Made by a program: the position numbers and the translations under genes. This document shows positions 44,829-53,266 of a DNA stretch of 64,000 nt, piece after piece (position 1 is the stretch's first letter; the number at the start of each line of letters is the position of its first letter). This DNA is from Saprospiraceae bacterium. GTDB taxonomy: Bacteria; Bacteroidota; Bacteroidia; Chitinophagales; Saprospiraceae. Under the pieces are notes generated by a model that saw only the letters and a program-made list of their open reading frames with translations, was not told the DNA's origin and did no database searches. Location of the stretch: the NCBI GenBank assembly GCA_016718205.1, contig JADKEB010000037.1:120491-184490 (forward strand). The letters are read 5' to 3'.

Positions 44829-47525
44829 CTACTGGGCCACTGGCGTTAAGTCATTGATTGTCTTGACTTTTAGTGGCTCACTTTTGCTACTGGGCCACTC
44901 TTGGGCCACTGGGCCACTCATCTTTATTTTTCCCAAGATATCATTGAGTTTTCCATCAATATTGGACTTTAATTTTTGGTATTCTTCATAGTCGTTTATT
45001 TCATACTCAAAACCCCTGTATTTACTGCCGCCTTTGATGTGTACGTACCCATTCCTTACTAAATCTATCAGGTGTCTTTTCATAGTGCTGGGTGTCAGTC
45101 TCATTGCTTTCCGCAGCGTTCCTGCATAAAAGGTTTTGTCTGCGCCTGTCTTATCTTTCAGGCTCTCCAAAAAATTTCTCGTCGCCTTGCTCAACTCGTC
45201 ACTCTTGCTAAATAATACGTGTTTCATCAGTCGGAAAGCGATTTCTATATCTTCCTTTGTCGTCTCGATGTACGGTTCTTTAGTGTCCTGGTTATATTGG
45301 ATTTGCCGTTGATACTGATGGTAAAAGGTGACGGTTTCGATGAAGCTGAGGAGTAACATAAGCGTCCTTCTTGGCTTAAACACTTCCTGCGGCAGGTCGA
45401 TGATTTCTGCATACGGATTGATCACTTTTATGGGTTGTAAGAGCCTTTGAACATTCTTTAATTGCTCTCTGATGGTCGCTTCAACGCCTGTATTTATCTG
45501 GCCTGCTGATGCTCGTTGTTGGTATTCCATGATCTTTTTGTCTTGTTCCGGACTGTCGTCGATGTACAGTAAAATCGATCTGTTGGCATTGTCGTCATAG
45601 ACTCTTTCTCTTGTCGTGCAGCCGCTGACGCATACCGGGCCTTCTACTTCGAGCGTGATGGTTTTTAGGTTACCTTTATTGTCTTTGAGTGTGACGGTCT
45701 TGCTGATTTTACGTTTGCTTTGCAGCTCTCGGAGGGGATACAGTACATTTTCTGCTCCGTCCAGGTCTTCGATCAGGATGAGTTTGTGTTTGAGTTCTTC
45801 GCGGCCAAAATAGTAGAGGGCATTGTCGCTGAGGGTGGTGATTTCGATCTTTTCTTCCTCGGGGATGAGTTCGCTGATCTTCTCCTGCAGATAGGTTTTG
45901 CCTGTGCCTGATGCGCCCAGGCAGATGATGTGCAAGGGTTTTTCTCTTTTTCTTGATGTATAGGCCAGGTAGGCGATCAGTGCGTTTTGGGTCTCACCTA
46001 CGATACCCGATTGTACGATGTCAGCAAGGGTGTTGGTCATCAGTTTTGGGTCTTTTAGATACTGTATTGCGGCTTTCTTTTCCTGCTCAGTGAGTTGTCG
46101 CTTTTCTTCTTTTTTGGGTTTCAGGTGCTCGAGTTTTTCTTGTCGGTATTGCTCCAGTTTGGTAGTGAGTTCGCTGATCGTTCGCTCGGCTTCTGTAGTG
46201 GAGCTGCTCACTTGTCCCGCCATCTTTTCGGTCAGCTGCTCTACTTGTTTGGTGTGGTACAAGTCTAAGCTGTGTCTGATCGGCAGGCTCGAACTGTATT
46301 GTTTTAGTTCTATTTTTAGCGTTACCCGCATTCTGTCTAAGCCTGTGATTTTGATGCCGCCCAGGATGGTGATGTAGAGTTTTTCGGTTTCGTAGATCAG
46401 CAGTTCCGGGTTATCGGTGTTTAGCATGGATTGCATGGGTGGCATGGGTTGCATGGATGGCTCCGCACTATGTCCTATGCCATCTATGCTCCTCTGCTCC
46501 ATGCCATCCATGCTCCTCTGCTCTATGCTTCTTTGCTTTATCAGATGATCCAATATCTCGGGACTGTGGCTGATCGTCAGGCTGTTAGGGTCTTCGTCAT
46601 CGGGTGTCTCCACATGGCTTATTTTGATGCCGGGTTTGATCTGTGGTAAACTTTCTCTGTATTTCATCAAGGCAGCTCTCCCGGCCTCGTCACCATCAAA
46701 AAAAAGGATGATTTCTTCCAGATCGTGAAGTGATTTTATGGCTGCTTCGTGTTCTGTTGTAAAACCATTGGTGCCGTATAAAGCGAGTACTTCGTATGTT
46801 GTACCTGTCTGACCAAGTTCGGGCAGATATTGTTTGATCGTCGCAGCGTCGATGATGCTTTCTACCAGAATGATGGTCTTGGTATCAGGCTTGGGATAGC
46901 CCGGGTACAGGCCTTTGAAGCCACCTTGCAGATAAAAATGTTTGACGTTGGGATTGGGATTGATACATCTGCCGTAGATGCTGGCGATCTGGTTTTCTTT
47001 CGTCCTCGTGGCGAAGATCAGGCAGTTTCTGATCTTCAATAGTCCTAATTTTTCCATACCTACCTGAAGGTCGGTACTCCATGTTTTGCCGATTTCGTAA
47101 CTACAGTAGCCTATACCCAATTTATTGTAGTCTAAGTTTCTTTTGGTCGCATAGGCTTTGCCGTGGACGCTATGGCTGATGCTGCTCAGTGATCCCTGGT
47201 AATATTTGAGCAGGATGGCACTTCTTGTTATTTCTTCTTCCTTTGGTTTTGACGATGCTCCGCCTGTCATCTCTGTAGCTTTGATCAACGCTTCGTGCTT
47301 GGTGCATCGTTCCATCTTCATGATCATGTCGGTGGCATCGCCACTGCCTGCCTTGCACTTGCTACTGAAACATGTCCAGGTATTGGTGCTTGGGTAGATT
47401 TGGAGGCTCGGAGTTTTGTCGTCATGCCATGGGCAGCACAACCTTAGGTTTTTATCTGGTTTCAGGTGGTAGTAATGCAGTACTTGCTCTAAGGTCAGAA
47501 GGGTTTTTATTTCTAAGATTTCCAT
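44829..47525 (-). CDS. CHC2-TOPRIM-AAA+ primase-helicase, unit 1
   Basis: 898 residues from MEILEIKTLL; a further in-frame ATG 15 codons upstream falls over the promoter. CHC2 zinc finger (C30/C31, H34, C52, C57; CCPWHDDKTPS), TOPRIM domain (Glu222 in VESIID, Asp278/Asp280 in FFDGDEAG), a linker with imperfect repeats (EQRSMDGMEQRSIDG, Met/Pro-rich) and a coiled coil (~425-490), AAA+ domain (Walker A 537-544 GASGTGKT, Walker B LILIEDLD 583-589), and a C-terminal winged-helix (TPSTMKRHLIDLVRNGY). This is a one-protein primer synthesis and DNA unwinding module as in plasmids and satellites. Intact only in this unit. Confidence 0.9.
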   Translation of the reverse strand: MEILEIKTLLTLEQVLHYYHLKPDKNLRLCCPWHDDKTPSLQIYPSTNTWTCFSSKCKAGSGDATDMIMKMERCTKHEALIKATEMTGGASSKPKEEEITRSAILLKYYQGSLSSISHSVHGKAYATKRNLDYNKLGIGYCSYEIGKTWSTDLQVGMEKLGLLKIRNCLIFATRTKENQIASIYGRCINPNPNVKHFYLQGGFKGLYPGYPKPDTKTIILVESIIDAATIKQYLPELGQTGTTYEVLALYGTNGFTTEHEAAIKSLHDLEEIILFFDGDEAGRAALMKYRESLPQIKPGIKISHVETPDDEDPNSLTISHSPEILDHLIKQRSIEQRSMDGMEQRSIDGIGHSAEPSMQPMPPMQSMLNTDNPELLIYETEKLYITILGGIKITGLDRMRVTLKIELKQYSSSLPIRHSLDLYHTKQVEQLTEKMAGQVSSSTTEAERTISELTTKLEQYRQEKLEHLKPKKEEKRQLTEQEKKAAIQYLKDPKLMTNTLADIVQSGIVGETQNALIAYLAYTSRKREKPLHIICLGASGTGKTYLQEKISELIPEEEKIEITTLSDNALYYFGREELKHKLILIEDLDGAENVLYPLRELQSKRKISKTVTLKDNKGNLKTITLEVEGPVCVSGCTTRERVYDDNANRSILLYIDDSPEQDKKIMEYQQRASAGQINTGVEATIREQLKNVQRLLQPIKVINPYAEIIDLPQEVFKPRRTLMLLLSFIETVTFYHQYQRQIQYNQDTKEPYIETTKEDIEIAFRLMKHVLFSKSDELSKATRNFLESLKDKTGADKTFYAGTLRKAMRLTPSTMKRHLIDLVRNGYVHIKGGSKYRGFEYEINDYEEYQKLKSNIDGKLNDILGKIKMSGPVAQEWPSSKSEPLKVKTINDLTPVAQ

Positions 47526-47569
47526 GATGAAAAATATTTTAAAATTATTTGTCTTATAATACAACAACA

Positions 47570-47653
47570 CAAAAATACATAAGTTATATTATAAAGCAAC
47601 TATATTTTTATCATTTTTGTATTTATTGTTTTAATTTGTAATTTTGTTGCTTT
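47570..47653. promoter_or_regulatory. Divergent primase / xre promoters with paired AAAGCAAC operators
   Basis: Minus strand (primase): TTG (complement of 47597-47599), 19 nt, TATTTTTG (complement of 47570-47577). Plus strand (xre): TTG 47617-47619, 19 nt, TAATTTTG 47639-47646. Inverted boxes AAAGCAAC (47593-47600) and GTTGCTTT (47646-47653) cover the primase -33 box and the xre start region, so a protein bound to both would shut both promoters: a likely autoregulated switch by the Xre protein. All boxes are conserved in unit 2. Confidence 0.7.
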
Positions 47654-47666
47654 AAAACATATCAAA

Positions 47667-48020
47667 ATGGGCTTAGGCGAACAGATTAAAAAGAAAGGCT
47701 TGCTAAAGGACTATCTCAAAAGAGGTTGTTTTGAGTGCTGACATCGAAAAGGCACAGTTTAGCCGTATTGAAAATGATAAAACAGACCCTTCTTATTCAA
47801 CCATTGAGAAGATTGCTAAAGCAATGGGTTGAACCTCGCTGAGTTATTTAGCAATGGAGAACAAGTATTAGATATTCATTCTATAGATAAATCACTTATG
47901 GAAAAGGTAGCGATTTTGAGAACTTAGATGAAGACGAGAAAAAGGCATTTACTCGATTATTGATGGGCTAGCTACAAACAAAAATTAAGACAAACACTTT
48001 CTAATGCCTTGTTACTTTAA
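47667..48020 (+). pseudogene. Xre-family regulator, unit 1 (several frameshifts)
   Basis: Reading across three or more indels gives MGLGEQIKK...LLKDY...VLSADIEKAQFSRIEN, DKTDPSYSTIEKIAKAMG, NLAELFSNGEQVLDI, SIDKSLMEKVAIL..LDEDEKKAF and a C-terminus LRQTLSNALLL: an HTH_3/Xre domain (SRIEN..P...TIEKIAKA) plus the C-terminal helix common in Bacteroidota regulators of this type. Probable repressor of itself and of the divergent replicase operon. The indels sit in short homopolymers and could be read errors. Confidence 0.7.
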
Positions 48021-48031
48021 AAATTAATATA

Positions 48032-48255
48032 ATGGAAGTAAAAACAATAGTTCAAGAAATTAAACGACTACCCTTAGCTAAAAGGTTTTTGTAATGGAAC
48101 AAACACTAAAATCTATTAAAAACGAAGAGTTAAGCCATCAATTAGATTATGATCCTGAGGACGAAAATGACTTTTCTAATCTTTCTGTAAGTGAAAAATC
48201 ATTGGCCAAAGACTGGCTTTCTACCGCAGATAATCGCTGGGATAAAATTTTATAA
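48032..48255 (+). pseudogene. Antitoxin of PemK/MazF-type pair, unit 1 (frameshifted)
   Basis: Two frames join to MEVKTIVQEIKRLPLAKRF and VMEQTLKSIKNEELSHQ...SVSEKSLAKDWLSTADNRWDKIL, about 74 residues, the pattern of small addiction-module antitoxins (a KLPLSKRI...ETLKSI start is typical). The break is a T5 run that would need six T. It ends three bases before the toxin start, 12 bp after xre, so the three genes form one transcript. Confidence 0.65.
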
Positions 48256-48258
48256 TCT

Positions 48259-48586
48259 ATGTATAAACAAGCTGATATTGTAGTGGTGAAATTTCCTTTT
48301 ACCGATGGCTCGGAGTTTAAAAACGTCCTGTCCTAATTATTTCTAACGAAGATGTAAATAAAACAGGTGATTATTTGATAATTCAAATTACGTCCAATCT
48401 CAACAATGATGGACTTTCCATTGCTATTGAAGATACAGATTGTTTACAACCTTTGCCACTTGCAAGCTACATTAGATCGCATAAAATATTTACCATTCAC
48501 AAAGCTTGATTCTCTCCAAAATTACTTCTGTCAATCCCACTTTTCTCAAATCGGTTTCCGATAAGGTTTATAGTTTGATAAAATAA
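48259..48586 (+). pseudogene. PemK/MazF-family toxin, unit 1 (frameshifted)
   Basis: Consensus with unit 2 reads MYKQADIVVVKFPFTDGSEF-KKRPVLIIS ... GDYLIIQITSNLNND ... LPLASYIRSHKIFTIHKS ... VSDKVYSLIK, ~109 residues, with the PemK/MazF hallmarks DIVVVKFPFTD and RPVLIIS. Such toxins are sequence-specific mRNA endoribonucleases that stabilise mobile elements. Breaks: one missing A in an A run at FKK and one near HKS; each is absent in one of the two copies, so a true intact gene is plausible. Confidence 0.75.
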
Positions 48587-48588
48587 CA

Positions 48589-48618
48589 AGCCCCTGAATT
48601 GTCAGAGGCTTTGTCTTT
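48589..48618 (+). terminator. Terminator after the toxin gene, unit 1
   Basis: Stem AGCCCCTGA/TCAGAGGCT (one mismatch), loop of four, then TTGTCTTT, starting 3 bp after the toxin stop. The same structure follows the toxin of unit 2 (about 56992-57021). Confidence 0.7.
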
Positions 48619-48640
48619 AGTTCGTTTCAACTTTATATAT

Positions 48641-48892
48641 TTAGTTATTTTTTATTAACTTATACAAACAATATAATGGTAAGAAAAAAAAAGCCAAACT
48701 CATATATAATCCCACGATCACATTTTCTTGTGGCAAAAGAATATAATCGTACTGGATACCGTATAAAACTCTAATTTCATTTCCGATTTTATATTTCCCG
48801 CTAATACATTCATTTATTCCTATATTTAAACTATAGGCTTTGTCTTCACAAGAGGACTTGGATAGTCCCGCCACTTCTACCACAATTTCCAT
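48641..48892 (-). CDS. Small membrane-anchored protein, unit 1 cargo
   Basis: 83 residues: a short polar N-terminus with one Cys (KSSCEDKAYSLN), a beta-rich part, and one C-terminal membrane helix (about 58-78, VGLYMSLAFFFLPLYCLY) followed by KLIKNN. No family recognised. It lies 137 bp after the RHS tail on the same strand, the place of an immunity gene; a membrane anchor is common in immunity proteins, but this is inference. Convergent with the toxin gene. Confidence 0.55.
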   Translation of the reverse strand: MEIVVEVAGLSKSSCEDKAYSLNIGINECISGKYKIGNEIRVLYGIQYDYILLPQENVIVGLYMSLAFFFLPLYCLYKLIKNN

Positions 48893-49028
48893 TACTTAAT
48901 ACATATGCAACTTTCTCTTCTCCATTTGTCATAATTGTATAATCTCTCAATGATGTTTAAAAATTTAATTGAAAAATATACAAAAGTATAAACAGCACAA
49001 AATATGTCATTCTGCTCATCTGTTTTAA

Positions 49029-49839
49029 TTAATTTAATCTATTTACGATTGGAATAATTACTCTGGTATTATCTTGTGTTATTTGAATTTGTGGTTTAAC
49101 AACAACGCTACTACCTGAAACTTGAAACAATGATCTAACTTTATTGGAGCCTTCTTGAAGAGTATTTCCTGCTTGTGTTCCCACAGCGCATTTGAATTCT
49201 TTGCTAATGCTAAACTGCTTTTAGCATTAGTAACGTTGCAGCTCTACCTGGAGCTGGCAGGATCACCAGCGGCTATTCTCTCTGCTCGATCTAGAGCCTT
49301 CTCTTTAACTCTTCATACTTCCATTGTCAACGGCTTTAGCTTGACTTCCAACTCCACCCATCAAAACATCAGATGCCAATTGTATTCCATCTGTTTTACC
49401 ATCTGTTATAAGCTGTTTTGAAGTTGATTCTCAGCATCAATTACAGCCCCAGCAGCGACTTGACCTACCTTTCCTAACTTAGCGAAACTTGACAAACCAC
49501 CACTTAATGCTCCTGCAACACCTGACACCGCTGCAGTCTTATAATTCACATCTTTAAAGATTTCCCTTCTAAAACAACTTGAGTTGCCACATCTAATAAA
49601 AAAGCCTATCGCAAAACCAGTCAGACATTAGGACACCTTCCGTCAGGGTCATCATACTTTATTGGATTGTTCCATGCATAGGCATAAGGAGACTTATCTA
49701 CTTGGTTTGGATGATCCGCCAACGGATCGACACCCTCATAATCTAACCTTTCCACACCTTTTGCTCACACTCCCAAGGCTCAAACGCAACTGAATCATAC
49801 CCTTCTGTACAGCACAAAGATAAGACTTTTTATTTTCAT
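49029..49839 (-). pseudogene. RHS-core tail 1 with variable C-terminal domain, unit 1 (frameshifted)
   Basis: About 265 residues across several frame breaks. The 5' part differs from the other tails (SYLCAV...EQKVWKG). It then continues with the RHS core DPLADHPNQVDKSPYAYAWN / NPIKYDDPDG, a hydrophobic stretch (GFAIGF), and a glycine/alanine-rich tail (TAAVSGVAGALSGGLSSFA, GQVAAGAVIDA, ASDVLMGGVGSQAKA) to the end PIVNRLN. RHS tails carry variable effector domains behind the core; the activity here is not recognisable. The large N-terminal RHS shell is absent, making this an orphan tail. Confidence 0.65.
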
Positions 49840-49916
49840 TTGAAAAAAGTTATTTCATTTGAAAAAAAAAAGAATAGATCAAGATTCACTGATTAGCAGT
49901 AGTATATAAAAGCGGC

Positions 49917-50683
49917 GTCCCGATCACCTAACCACTTGGCTCAACATCGGGACAATACTTGATAGCCCACCCAGCCAACGCTCATGCAGTGTCCGCTGAT
50001 TTTTCTGTCATATTTTTGCGCTGTATGAGCCTAACACTCAGGCACGTGGTATTTTTACCGTTCCACAAGTTCCCCTAGGTAATGGCAAAGAGCCTCAGCC
50101 ATCACTCATACATACAGAGCAAAAAAGACACAGCCCCCCAAAGGCCCGCTTCGTACCGTTTACGCCAGAAAAATCAGCGGAAGAGCTACTTAACATAATG
50201 TGCTGATATGGTTGCCACGGGCGTAACACACCCATATCCACATTATGCTAAATAGCCACTGCGCCAAACGCCCCACCCAGCCTTCACTCCTAAAAATCGA
50301 GCACATGGCATATTGTCATATCGACTCGATTTTTTAGCATTGTTGCCCTTTGGATGCAGCTTTTCTTTAGTAGTTTGCTATCGGGCATTAATGGTAAAAA
50401 ATGAGTAAACAACCGTAGGGCGTTAGTTTTTTATGGAAGGGTTTTTAATAAATCTCCTTGGCTGAAGGATACCGATTTTCAGGGTGGGAAGCGTGGGTCG
50501 CTCAGGATAAGACAGGAAATAAACAGGGTGCCTATCCTGCGTTATTGTCCTTGTTGTGGTGGCTATTTTACATAATGTCCTTATAGGATTTTTTGTTTGC
50601 CTGGCCTGCCACTGCGTTGCCTTGTGTTCGGCAGGCAGGCTCGCATAAGGGTAGGTAAAAAATCTCCTATAAGGCCATTATGT
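49917..50683. other. Structured non-coding block of unit 2
   Basis: Keeps H0 (49917-49953, same stem, different loop), H1 (50190-50251), H3 and H4 (50570-50683, inner GGCAGGCAGGC at 50630-50640). A deletion of about 115 bp joins the CGCCCCACCCAG segment to the right arm of H2, so H2 cannot form. Between H0 and H1 the sequence differs from units 1 and 3 over roughly 200 bp by substitutions, not only indels. Confidence 0.6.
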
Positions 50684-50887
50684 AACTAGCTCCTGGCTGT
50701 TTTAACAGACTGCACCACCACACCACAGCAAGTGCGCTGGCTTTGTGTCCTGCTTGCTGTGGGAGCCGTACCTGCAGGGGATTGGGTGGGCTTTCACTTC
50801 ATCGAGCCATGGGGAGATTTATGGTTTATTCGGTTTTCTTTTCTAAACCCAATTTGTTTCCTGGATTGTTGTGCTTCAGTTTCTTCC

Positions 50888-51344
50888 TTATCTTCTATCA
50901 GTCTCTTTTATGTACTCAAACAATACTTTGATTTCATGGCCTTGCCCGTCCATTTGTTGCTCTATCTTTTCCACTTTTAGAATCAGATCTTTGTGAGCAA
51001 GCAATAATTCTCGCATCCTAATAAATGTTCTCATAATCCTGATATTGACGCTTTGCTTTCTCACTTTTCAGTACACTTGACAGCATTAAAACGCCATGTT
51101 CTGTAAATGCATATGGTGGCGTCCGCCTGCCCCATCTTTGTCGCATTTTGCGACTTCAAGTTTTCATATTCGGATTTGGTCAACTCAAACATAAAGTCTT
51201 CAGGGAAAACGGCCAATATTCCTTTTTCCCTGCTCATTGAGTCGTTTTGTTTCTATCGCCATCAGCTAAATCTTCGTCCAACATCACTTTCTGATCTCGT
51301 AGGACATATATTTTGCTGATAATCGCACCGAAATTATGGTTCAT
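50888..51344 (-). pseudogene. ORF6N-domain protein, unit 2 only (frameshifted)
   Basis: Starts MNHNFGAIISKIYVLRDQKV; reading across breaks gives VMLDEDLA, AIETKRLNEQGKRNIGRFP, EDFMFELTKSEYENLKSQNA, YAFTEHGVLMLSSVLKSEKA, VNIRIMRTFIRMRELLLAHK and a coiled-coil end VLFEYIKETDRR. This is the ORF6N (KilA-N-related) family, phage-derived DNA-binding proteins common in Bacteroidota. About 150 residues, full length. It sits exactly where units 1 and 3 have only ~50 bp between the block and int2, so it is inserted cargo. Confidence 0.75.
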
Positions 51345-51387
51345 GTTGCAAAGGTATTTACATTTGTTGATGTCACAAAACATTATT

Positions 51388-52326
51388 TCATTTCATGGGA
51401 TGGTATTTGTTCAGGCTGTCTTTCAACTCCTGCAGGTTCATCACATTGTATCTTTCGGTGCTGCTGACGTAGCGATGACCTGCCATGTATTGTACCTTTC
51501 TGATGTCTATCGTCTTGAGCCATTCGGCAATGACGGTGTGGCGGATGATCATTCCCGATCCGATTTTAGGGTAGTGTTTCTTTATTTTTTTGAAGATATG
51601 GTATAAGCTGGGTTTGATACGGCTTGATCCCCGTTCACTAAAAACAATTTTTCTGTGATGGTAGGATCGATTGCTGCTGGTTTCGTCCTCCTCTATGCAA
51701 TGTCGTGTGGGTAAGCATTCTCGGCCGTATGATCAGCAGATATTCCTGGAGTCCCAGCATCTGCGATGCGTCCAGATCCAATGTTCTGCTGTTGATTTTG
51801 TCATGTGCCGGGATATAGATTTACCTTCTTTTGAGTCGTATATGTCCGGGCTCCAGGATGCTTAGTTCTTCAGTCGTTGCAGCTTGATAGATCTTAAGAC
51901 TGAGTATAAGTTTATTTTCGTTTGTCACGGTCGTCCAATACTTCAAAATGGTGACAACATGCTTTGAGTTGACGGTGGTCTATGATGTCATTGATGATGG
52001 CTCTTCTTTGACCTTTTGATATATATTCCGGATACTGGATTGATGGCTTCACCCAGGCTGTCATGATAATGTTTGATCGCTACGATGATCTTTTTGTAAT
52101 GGTTGAGACTATATGTTTGCCGGATTTCTTCTATAAACGCTATTACTGTTTTATAGGTGACTTCCGCAGGCTCCTGTTTTGTTCATTCAGCCATTGCAGA
52201 TAGATTCCTGTACAATTTTTATACTGCCTGATGGTGCGTACATTATACTTTTTTCCTGCAGATGGTTTTTCAGCTTGCTGAGTTCCTGGTGGATTTCAGC
52301 ACTAAATGTATACTTGGTTTTCTCAT
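51388..52326 (-). pseudogene. int2, unit 2 (frameshifted)
   Basis: Homologue of the unit 1 gene with several indels, in TTTT/AAAA and GC runs. Keeps the T5 run that is missing in unit 1, and ends NKYHPMK rather than NKYHPLK, a real substitution. The degenerate box I sequence appears to be conserved, so it is a feature of the family rather than a single damaged copy. Confidence 0.75.
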
Positions 52327-53217
52327 TTTTATCTTGTTTGCTGTTATTGTCTTTGTTGGTATCGGCTTCGATATGGGTATAGATCGTGTACTCTCTAAGG
52401 TGGCATGTCCCAAAACCTGGCTATATCGGTGAGTTTCATGCCCTGATGCAGCAGATGGGTAGCGATGCTGTGGCGCAAGCCATGCAAACCTACTGGCTTG
52501 TCTATGTTTGCTTTTTTTGAGCAGGATTTTGACTCTTTCATAGATACTTTGATGGGGCATCTTATGGCCTGTATAGATAAAAAAAAATATTCGTGTTTTC
52601 CTTATTCAGCAGCGACGGACGGGCGATCGTCAGGTATTCGATGATGTCTTTTTGACCTGGCCTACCATCGGATGTATCTCTCCTTGTAGTTTTTACCTGC
52701 TGTGATATAGACTAAATTTTCTGTCCGGTAAGGATGTCTTTGATCCTGATATTTGCCCCTTCATTTCTTCTCACGCCACAGCCATAATACACTGCTAATA
52801 TCGCTCTATCTCTCATGCCTAATAAATTGTCATCTATACCTCATACAAGGTTTTAATTTCTGATTCAGTCAGGATGGCAGGCTTGTAATCAGTCTTACCG
52901 CAATATTGTAACGGTACTTCTATTTGTCCCTGTCCTGTCTCTCTGAGGTATTTGGCAAAGAGTTTCACGGTTGTAAGATGTACTCTCAATGTCCCTAATT
53001 TATGGCTTGGCCTGTCCGGGACGGTAGTGTACTTAAATATTCAAAATAGTTTTTTACCCTTGCTCCTGTGATGGATTTGATGTTTGGGACTTCGTTTTCT
53101 GTCATGTAACTGAGTAGTCTTTCTATGTTTATTGGATAGGTTTGGATACTGGTTTTGTTATAGTTCAATACTTGTAACCAGGTGGTAAATCCTTGACATA
53201 TCGTTCTTTTGCTTCAT
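52323..53217 (-). pseudogene. int1, unit 2 (frameshifted)
   Basis: Same recombinase as in unit 1, broken by about ten single-base indels; recognisable pieces include GLH/RHSIA-type box II sequence and the LGHATLEST segment. Start codon and 4-bp overlap with int2 retained. Substitutions such as Ile-for-Val at scattered sites show a separate lineage from unit 1. Confidence 0.75.
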
Positions 53218-53266
53218 TTTGTTATGTGTTTTGATTAAAAAATATGTCCACTCGCACTTTCGCGGG

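Larger units (their letters stand above)
41739..49839. mobile_element. Tandem mobile element, unit 1
   Basis: The best-preserved of three head-to-tail units of about 8 kb. Contents in order: structured non-coding block, int2, int1, primase-helicase (all minus strand), a divergent control region, xre and toxin-antitoxin genes (plus), small membrane protein and RHS tail (minus). A recombinase pair plus a self-contained primase-helicase means the element can probably move and replicate its own excised form. Boundaries are set at the RHS starts that flank each unit. The true attachment sites are not identified. Confidence 0.8.

Noticed and set aside
45616..46377. Long plus-strand frames opposite the primase gene, also open in the other units
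   Set aside because: They mirror the codon pattern of the minus-strand primase, have low-complexity Ser/Arg/Phe-rich translations and no family signature.
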